Source of the DNA: Phalacrocorax aristotelis
Taxonomy: Eukaryota; Chordata; Aves; Suliformes; Phalacrocoracidae
Length of the DNA stretch: 64,000 bases
Direction of reading: 5' to 3'
NCBI RefSeq assembly: GCF_949628215.1
Contig: NC_134279.1
Location: 63,719,766 to 63,783,765 of the forward strand
This document shows, piece by piece, positions 25,067 to 64,000 of this stretch. Under the pieces are notes generated by a model, which was not told the origin of the DNA, did not search any database, and saw nothing but the letters and a program-made list of their open reading frames with translations. A program made the position numbers and the translations under genes. Every line of letters starts with the position of its first letter. The first letter of the stretch is position 1.

Positions 25067-28000
25067 CTACAAATCAAATATGAGAATACCAGCAGTTTGT
25101 AACTAGACTGTTGGAAAAAAAAATTGGTAGGCTACTCCAGCCTTGTGTACGAAACAACGGAAGAGCCTAACAATTTCTGTACTGAACACATAACTCTGCT
25201 TGAGCTTGCAAAAATATTTAGAAAGACAACCTCATCTTGATTTTAAGCTCAGATAATGGAAAAACCTATCACACCTATAGGTAAGGTGTTCTAATATTGT
25301 TGGAACAACCATCTAGAATTGTACCTTGCACTTGAACTTGTCTAGATCTCACTTTCAACTAGTGGATCTCACAACTTCTCAGCAGCAGCTAGATTTAGAT
25401 GAAAAAGTTATACTGAGGAGAACTGGTCATCAAGTACCTGCTTCTTGGATAAATGAGCCAGTCCAGTCCTTTTTAATGGTTAATAAAAGAGGCAGGTTTA
25501 CCAGACTTCTATTTCATTATAACCTTCCTACTCCTCTTCAGCATTTCACCGCTTTCCTGGAAAGTAATTCCTGCACCGGTGATTTAATCGAAATGTGTGT
25601 TAAGGACGTGGCGTTAATCCTATTTGGTTTTCCCCTCCTGCTGATGTTAGGCTTTTCTAAAAATATAAACGGTAACTCGTTCCACATACTCAGATATGGA
25701 CTGTTTCATCAAGACAAGCACTCTCACATCTTTAATGAGAAGTGCCAACCTTCCATAATGAACAGCCAGTTCTGTTACCTATGAAACAATGAACTATCAA
25801 GGATGGTCTGCCATACTTCAATTTTTAAACCCCTCGTATGCTTTTCCACACCTTCTACTGGCAACAACAGGAATCAAAAAGCTATTAGCACTTCTTTCCA
25901 AATGTTCCTTTATGTGTAGTGGATTTCTGCCTTACCGCTCCACCCATGAGGCTGGAAGGTACTAACAAAGCGCTCACAAACTGTTTCAGCTGAGTGTAAA
26001 GCAGTATTCCACAAAACCAGGGTGCAATAGCGGAATTTTTTTTTTTTCACAGCTGAAGCTTGGCCCACCCATGGTTCTTGTTTGCTCCGAGCTGGTTCAT
26101 AAATTAATTTCTCATGTGGAAACTGCATGCCTTTAAGAAGGTGTGAAGATAACAGAATCTCTGCAACTTATTTGGCCAGTTAAGTCACGTTAAAACAAGT
26201 TTCATTAAATCCATAATTTTCAAGTGAAGAATTAGCCTGAAAAAAATTTTCATGGTAAGTTTATTACATATGTATTCTTTGAATGTATTCAATGTGTTAT
26301 TCAAATCCATATGAATATTCAGGTCTTACTTCAAGACGGTCTTTGAAACAATCAATGCAAATACATGAATCAAGTATACCTGCAGGCTGAATATCCTCTT
26401 GAACAATACCAGCTCGGTTTATTGACTGTTCTTTCTCTGGAAAACAGGACAGAAAGGACACTACTAAAAAAAAAGAAAATACCAGACATCTCAGTTGCAC
26501 CCAATAAAATAATATTGAAAGTTTTATTCATTCTGGATGCTACACAGTAAAATTCGGGTGAGTATCCACCTACACAATGCAAATGTAATATTCACACTTC
26601 ACTGAGAAACTAACAGCTAGTCTGTTTTGAGAGATTACAAACAACGAGATAATCATCTTAAAGTAATGACTACTGTTTAATCAAAGATGCCAAAATACCT
26701 GCCATGATCCCATCTCTTAAGGAATGACTTGTGCTTTTAGGAGCTATCACTCATATGCTCCACATAAAACTCTTCAAAAGATTTATTCTTTCCAGAATCA
26801 GTGATCCGCATTTTCAGGCCCTGAAAGGTCTTGCATCTTATCACAAATAGACTTCATGACAGCATCTGTAAAACGACTACTTGTAAACTTTGTGAAATGA
26901 AGTATCAGAGGGATACTTTCCATACAATGGGCCTGTCTCAGGCTTTTCTTTTCTGCTGGAAAGATTCAACTGCTTCCAGGAAGAGAAATGGACAAAATGA
27001 CATTATTTCCCCTTATTAAATGCCTGTCCCTTCCGCCCCCCCCCTCCAGTTAAGTGTTTTACCACTGTGATACTTTGAAGCAGGAAGTCAAAGCTCAGCT
27101 GGATTAGCATTTTGCCCACACCTCTGAATTTTTCAAGCCTTTAAAAAATTGTAAGGTGCACATTCTCAGGGGAAACTCAGAGCTAAGCTCACCTTAAAAC
27201 TGAAACTTTTCAACATCCTATCCCACTGAGAATGCACAGGCACTACGTGTTATTAGGCTGTCTAGATAGAAGCCTAACGGTACCACAGGCTAGCAGGCAT
27301 ATCACAGTAATTCATTCTACTTGCAAGGGCATGGAAGCTAGAAGCAGATCCAGCTTCTCCAGTTCTGTTCACTGAGCATGGTTAAGTGCCACTCCATCCT
27401 TTTTAGCAGACAAAATCTCAGGGAACTGTCTAATTTCGAAGGAAAAGGTACAAAACCCAGACAGAGAAAACAGAATAAATTAGGACAAGGAATCAGACTT
27501 ATTCTAGGACATGGAAGAGAAGGATACTTAGTCTTAGGTGGAGATTAAGATCAGAAGAGAGGTAGAGACCAAACAGGAATCAATCGAGAGATCTCGGAAC
27601 CCACTTGAGGAGAACAGAAAGAGCTGTTAACTGGTCAGGCAAAAAACGGGTGCAGAGAAGTAACAGATGAGAAATATAGAGATAGGACATGGAACAGACA
27701 ATAGGGAGACTGGGCTGGGGCCTCGAAACAACTTGCAAAACAGGTAAGCCAAAAAAGGGGCAATGAGGAAGAGACATCTTGATGGGAGGACAACCATGTC
27801 ACACAAGGGAGTAAGAGCTGAGTCTCACAGTTCAGCAAAATCACAAAATCTACTGTGAAAATGGCCCAGTATCACCCCAAACAGCAGCTGTCAACCTACC
27901 ATTTTAATTAATCCAAGTGGAACAGGTCTGCGCTGAAGACCTCAAAGTTTTAACACTGCCACTGAACTATGTATTTCATATGAGGAAACAGTCCTTTTTA

Positions 28001-30412
28001 AAGCTAGTTACAGACAGGAAAATATTAGAAGGATCAAGGCCACAAATTGAGATACTTAAAACCTATAAAATGATAGCACTTCTGCATGAAATTAAGTTAA
28101 ATCCCTGTGTGCACAATTTAAGGTACATATCAACAATTTGATTACATACAGTTTTGTCAAGTAGCTTCCATTTTATTTGTTAAACTGCTAGGAACTCCTC
28201 TGAAGATGTGCGAGAAATGTGCAGAAGCGTCTTCCTCCTAAATGTATTGCACCTCATTTGTGCAGAATTTAGGATATACACAAGAAAAACAAGACTGAAG
28301 GAAGAAAAGATAGCATTTCACATTTACATAATTGAATGTCACTCTAGAGAACTGAAAACACCCTTGCCTTTTGCAGGACTACTATGAGATCCTAATCAAA
28401 ATATGCAACTTCAGACCCAGCGTCCCCAAACACAGAACTACTGAGAATTCACCCATAGCTCAAGCCAAGGAGGGGCATGAGCTTCTACAGAAGTTGCCAT
28501 ACAGCTTATGAGGCTGTACTCTTGAAAAAAAAAAATCAAAATCCCTTGTACCCCAAAGGTTAAAACACTTCCGCTCTAGTACCACAGCTGTGAAATTCCA
28601 TGTTCATATCTGAAATATTATGACAACAAATGCTTGCGCTTCCCTCACACTGCAGCAATGAGCGTCGAGAAAAGCACATAGGAAATCAATACAGGTGGGA
28701 TCAAAGGAGAGTTTGAGCAGCATGCAATAAGTAAAGTTTAGAATCAGGTATTAAATAGCAAGTTTAAGGACTTGCTGACTGCACACTGCTCATCTTATGT
28801 GCTAAAGGGAGATTAAAAAAAAAATCCCTGACCTGCTGGGGAACATTAGCTTATGTATTTCACAAGTACCAAAGTGGATGCTGTCCACTAGTTCTGTTCT
28901 TCCCTTAAGGCTGAGTCACGCTTCTAACGTTATATTTTTGGAAAGTACACCGTAAGCAAAAATGTGTTAAGAATCAGATTTTAAAATGGAAACACAGAGT
29001 AGAAAACCTATCTTTGTGGGCTGTTTTCAACTTCATAAACATAGCTGCCTTAAATAAAAACTTGCTTGCAAGTTAAATTCTACTTCAGCTTTCATGCAAG
29101 GCTAAAGTCCCTCCAAGATGATCAACAACTTTATCACTCTTTTTTTTTCTCACAGAAATCTCTTCAGTTGTCTCAGAAGATTAACCACATGCATCCTCAG
29201 GTTATCACAAACAACTCGCTCAGCTTTTAGAAACAAGACTGGTTGCACCAACTTTTCCACACTTCCTTCGGCAGTAATTAACAGAAGTTTAGGAGTAACA
29301 GGTGCTCCTTCTACCATCCCCACAGCATGGAGCGCCCACCTGGAGCTGCTGAGGCTTCACACCTGAAGCTTCAGGTGCCATTGAGTGCTTGAGAGCTCCC
29401 TGGTTACACTCAGTTGCGGGCTTTGGCAGGTTTTCTGTGTTCCTGGCAGGAAAGTGGGGTTTTTCTCAGAGAAAAATTTTTCAGCAAAAACTCTGCAGAT
29501 AGAGTCCAACTCTAGCAAATCATCGCAATTGGTAAGTAATCTGTTACCACGCTTTAAGTTAAACTTTTCAATTGTGGCTCAAAAACACCTCGAACAGCTT
29601 ATGGAATCACAGAATGGTTTGGGCTGGAAGGGACCTTTAAAGGTCATCTAGGCCAACTCCCTGCAGTGAGCAAGAACATTTTCAACTAGATCACGTTGCT
29701 CCAAGCGCCACCCAACCTGACCTTGAATATTTCCAGCTATGGGGCATCAACCACCTCTTCAGACAACCTCTGCCAGTGCTTCACCACCCCCATTGCAAAA
29801 AACTTCTTCCTAATATCCAGTCTGAATCTACCCTCTTTCAGTTTAAAGCCATTACTCCTTATCCTATCACTACACGCCCTTGTAAAAAGTCCCTCTCCAG
29901 CTTTGCTGCAGGCCCCCTTCAGGTACTGGAAGACTACCTTAAGGTCTCCGCAGAGACTTCTCTTCTCCAGGCTGACCAACCCCAACTCTCTCAGCATTTG
30001 CTCACAGGAGAGGTGCTCCAGCCCTCGGATCGTAACTTCTTTTAACTGCAACTGAATCCTATTCGCTGCAGAGGACAACTCGCGGGTGCTCTTAACCACG
30101 TGCCGGCCGATAACTCGAACAAAGAGTACTACGAGCTTTAATATTCCTTTTTTAAGCCTCTCCGGCGAGCAGGCCTCCCGGAGCGGCCCACCCGGAGGAG
30201 CCCCCGCAGGCCCCCAGCCCGCACTGGGCCGGGCTGCCCGCGTCCCCGCCCCCCTGCCGGGCACACACCCACCCGCCCCGGCCCACCCCGGGCAGGGACT
30301 CACTGTACTCCTCCGGCAGCAGGAGCGGCCGGAAATAGATGGGGTAAAAAGCCGCCCCCACCACGACCACGAAGCCACCGAAGATGCCGAGCGTGCGGGG
30401 CAGCCCCGCCAT
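25029..30412 (-). CDS. SMIM20: SMIM20 (MITRAC7; phoenixin precursor), three coding exons
   Basis: Joining 30412-30304, 26436-26380 and 25066-25029 gives 204 nt: 67 codons plus stop, the same length as human SMIM20. The protein starts [14 protein letters not shown], has one membrane segment at about residues 7-27 and continues FYPIYFRP. It ends with a conserved tail containing NRAGIVQ and [14 protein letters not shown]20 is known as an inner-mitochondrial-membrane factor that stabilises newly made COX1 during cytochrome c oxidase assembly. Its C-terminus is also the source proposed for the amidated peptide phoenixin. The terminal GRK is a glycine amidation donor followed by two basic residues. 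All junctions are GT-AG with matching phase. It is divergent to SEL1L3, with start codons about 770 bp apart in one CpG island. The start codon has G at -3 and +4. Identification is by recognised family sequence. Confidence 0.95.
25067..26379 (-). other. SMIM20: SMIM20 intron 2
   Basis: A 1.3 kb intron with GTATAC donor and TAG acceptor. A 152-codon plus-strand ORF (25326-25784) inside it has no known domain and is considered chance. A T run lies at about 26036-26047. No mobile element was recognised. Confidence 0.8.
26380..26436 (-). CDS. SMIM20: SMIM20 coding exon 2
   Basis: This 57-nt exon lies between acceptor TTTTCCAG and donor GTATAC. It codes for [19 protein letters not shown], with split codons at both ends (AAG shared with exon 1, GGG shared with exon 3). 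It supplies the first half of the phoenixin region. Confidence 0.95.
26437..30303 (-). other. SMIM20: SMIM20 intron 1
   Basis: A 3.9 kb intron with donor GTGAGT and acceptor TTTTCCAG. It holds an antisense CR1 fragment (29606-30050). At its promoter-proximal end (from about 30150) it enters the CpG island. No other gene was recognised. Confidence 0.8.
29606..30050 (-). mobile_element. CR1 LINE 3' fragment in SMIM20 intron 1
   Basis: Starts with AATCACAGAATGGTTTGGGC, then TGGAAGGGACCTTTAAAGGT, the reverse complement of a CR1 3' end. The minus-strand frame through 29737-30050 shows the terminal ORF2 segment: [24 protein letters not shown]-like (here [20 protein letters not shown]) and [14 protein letters not shown]. 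The 5' truncation point is near 30045-30050, about 250 bp from SMIM20 exon 1. It has the same orientation as SMIM20. Confidence 0.9.
30304..30412 (-). CDS. SMIM20: SMIM20 coding exon 1
   Basis: The ATG at 30412-30410 has a strong context (GTG before, GCG after). The exon encodes [19 protein letters not shown], the membrane segment, then the conserved FYPIYFRP, and LLLPEEY plus the first base of a Lys codon. It ends at the strong donor GTGAGT (30303-30298). No in-frame ATG lies upstream within the open stretch. Confidence 0.95.
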
Positions 30413-31178
30413 CACCGCCCGTGACCGCGGACCGGAAGCTGTCCGGCTCCCGCTTCCGGGAGGCACCTGCAGGCTCCGCCCCTTCCGGCCTACCCCGGCG
30501 GGGCGGCGGTGGGCAGCGCCCCCTCGCGGGGCGGCGGGACAGACCCGCGGCTCCTGCCCGGTCCCCCCCGGTGATGAACGGGGATGGCGCCGTCACGCGC
30601 CCGCCGCCTGTCATTGTGCCGCGCCTGACCGGGCGAACGGCGGCGTCTCCCAGGCAGCCCCGCAGGCGATAGCAGTGAGGAGGCCCGGCCCAGCTCCGTC
30701 ACGCCTCACCGCCCTAAACCCACCCCGTGGCCGCACCTCGCCCGCCGGCGGGACCGGGGACCTGCCCCGGCAGGGGACCGCACCGGCAGCCCGGGCGGGG
30801 GGAGCCACCGCGGGATCCCCGCGCCGCGCCGCCGGGAGGGAGGGAGCGACTCTGCGGCGGGGACCCGCCCGGGGCGCGCCGCTAGCGGGGTCCCGTCTGG
30901 TATCTCCTTTATTGGGGTGCCCGGCGCAGAGGGGGGTGGTTCTGGGGTGCCTCACAGCACGGCCAGGGGGCGGCACCCCCCGGGGGCTCGGCCGTCGCCT
31001 GGCCCGGCCCCTCCGCTCCCCTCAGCACCTGTGGCGGCGGCACCCGGCTCGGCGCGGCGCGGCTCGGCCCTGCCCGGGCGGCGGCCCCTCCTCCAGGAAG
31101 CCGGATCTGCCGCATCCCCGTCGGCGGGGACGGCCGCGCATTCCCGGCCGCGCTGGGCAGCGCCGCCCCCGCCGCAGG

Positions 31179-64000
<32,822 letters not shown>

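Noticed and set aside
25326-25784. 152-codon plus-strand ORF in SMIM20 intron 2
   Set aside because: Its start is not an ATG, no known family was recognised and it lies opposite a real intron; treated as chance.
26297-26500. 67-codon continuous ORF containing SMIM20 exon 2
   Set aside because: Only the middle part (26380-26436) is coding. The rest is intron read-through beyond consensus splice sites, and the matching length of 67 is a coincidence.

Overview
This is a stretch of bird nuclear chromosome. The evidence is vertebrate-style intron/exon structure, a single CpG island in AT-rich surroundings, and many CR1 LINE copies ending in the ATTCTATG-type 3' repeat typical of avian genomes. 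The sequence does not identify the species.

Two protein-coding genes were found, arranged head to head around a CpG island at about 30.15-31.56 kb. To the left, on the minus strand, is SMIM20 (also MITRAC7, and the precursor of the peptide phoenixin). Its three coding exons (30304-30412, 26380-26436, 25029-25066) join in frame to 67 codons plus stop. To the right, on the plus strand, is SEL1L3. Its first 19 coding exons (31179 to 63458) join in frame to about 916 codons, and the gene runs off the right edge. Every intron is GT-AG and every phase matches. The order SEL1L3-SMIM20 is conserved in vertebrates. RBPJ would be expected further left, but none of its exons were recognised here.

Layout: 1-24.6 kb is intergenic DNA without a convincing gene. 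It holds decayed CR1 and MIR-like remnants, a CR1 fragment at 22.87-23.60 kb, a small CpG-dense patch near 5.1 kb and some isolated ORFs. 24.69-30.41 kb is SMIM20, with a CR1 in intron 1. 30.15-31.56 kb is the CpG island. 31.18-64 kb is SEL1L3, whose introns carry several CR1 copies. The largest is an antisense, 5'-truncated CR1 of about 2.9 kb (50.76-53.69 kb) with a long reverse-transcriptase frame. A second antisense CR1 (53.91-54.75 kb) follows, and exon 13 lies in the narrow gap between the two.

SMIM20 is a small inner-mitochondrial-membrane factor for cytochrome c oxidase assembly, and its C-terminus holds the phoenixin peptide. SEL1L3 is a secretory-pathway membrane protein with a LamG-like region and Sel1 repeats. 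No shared pathway is known to me; the likely link is the shared promoter region.
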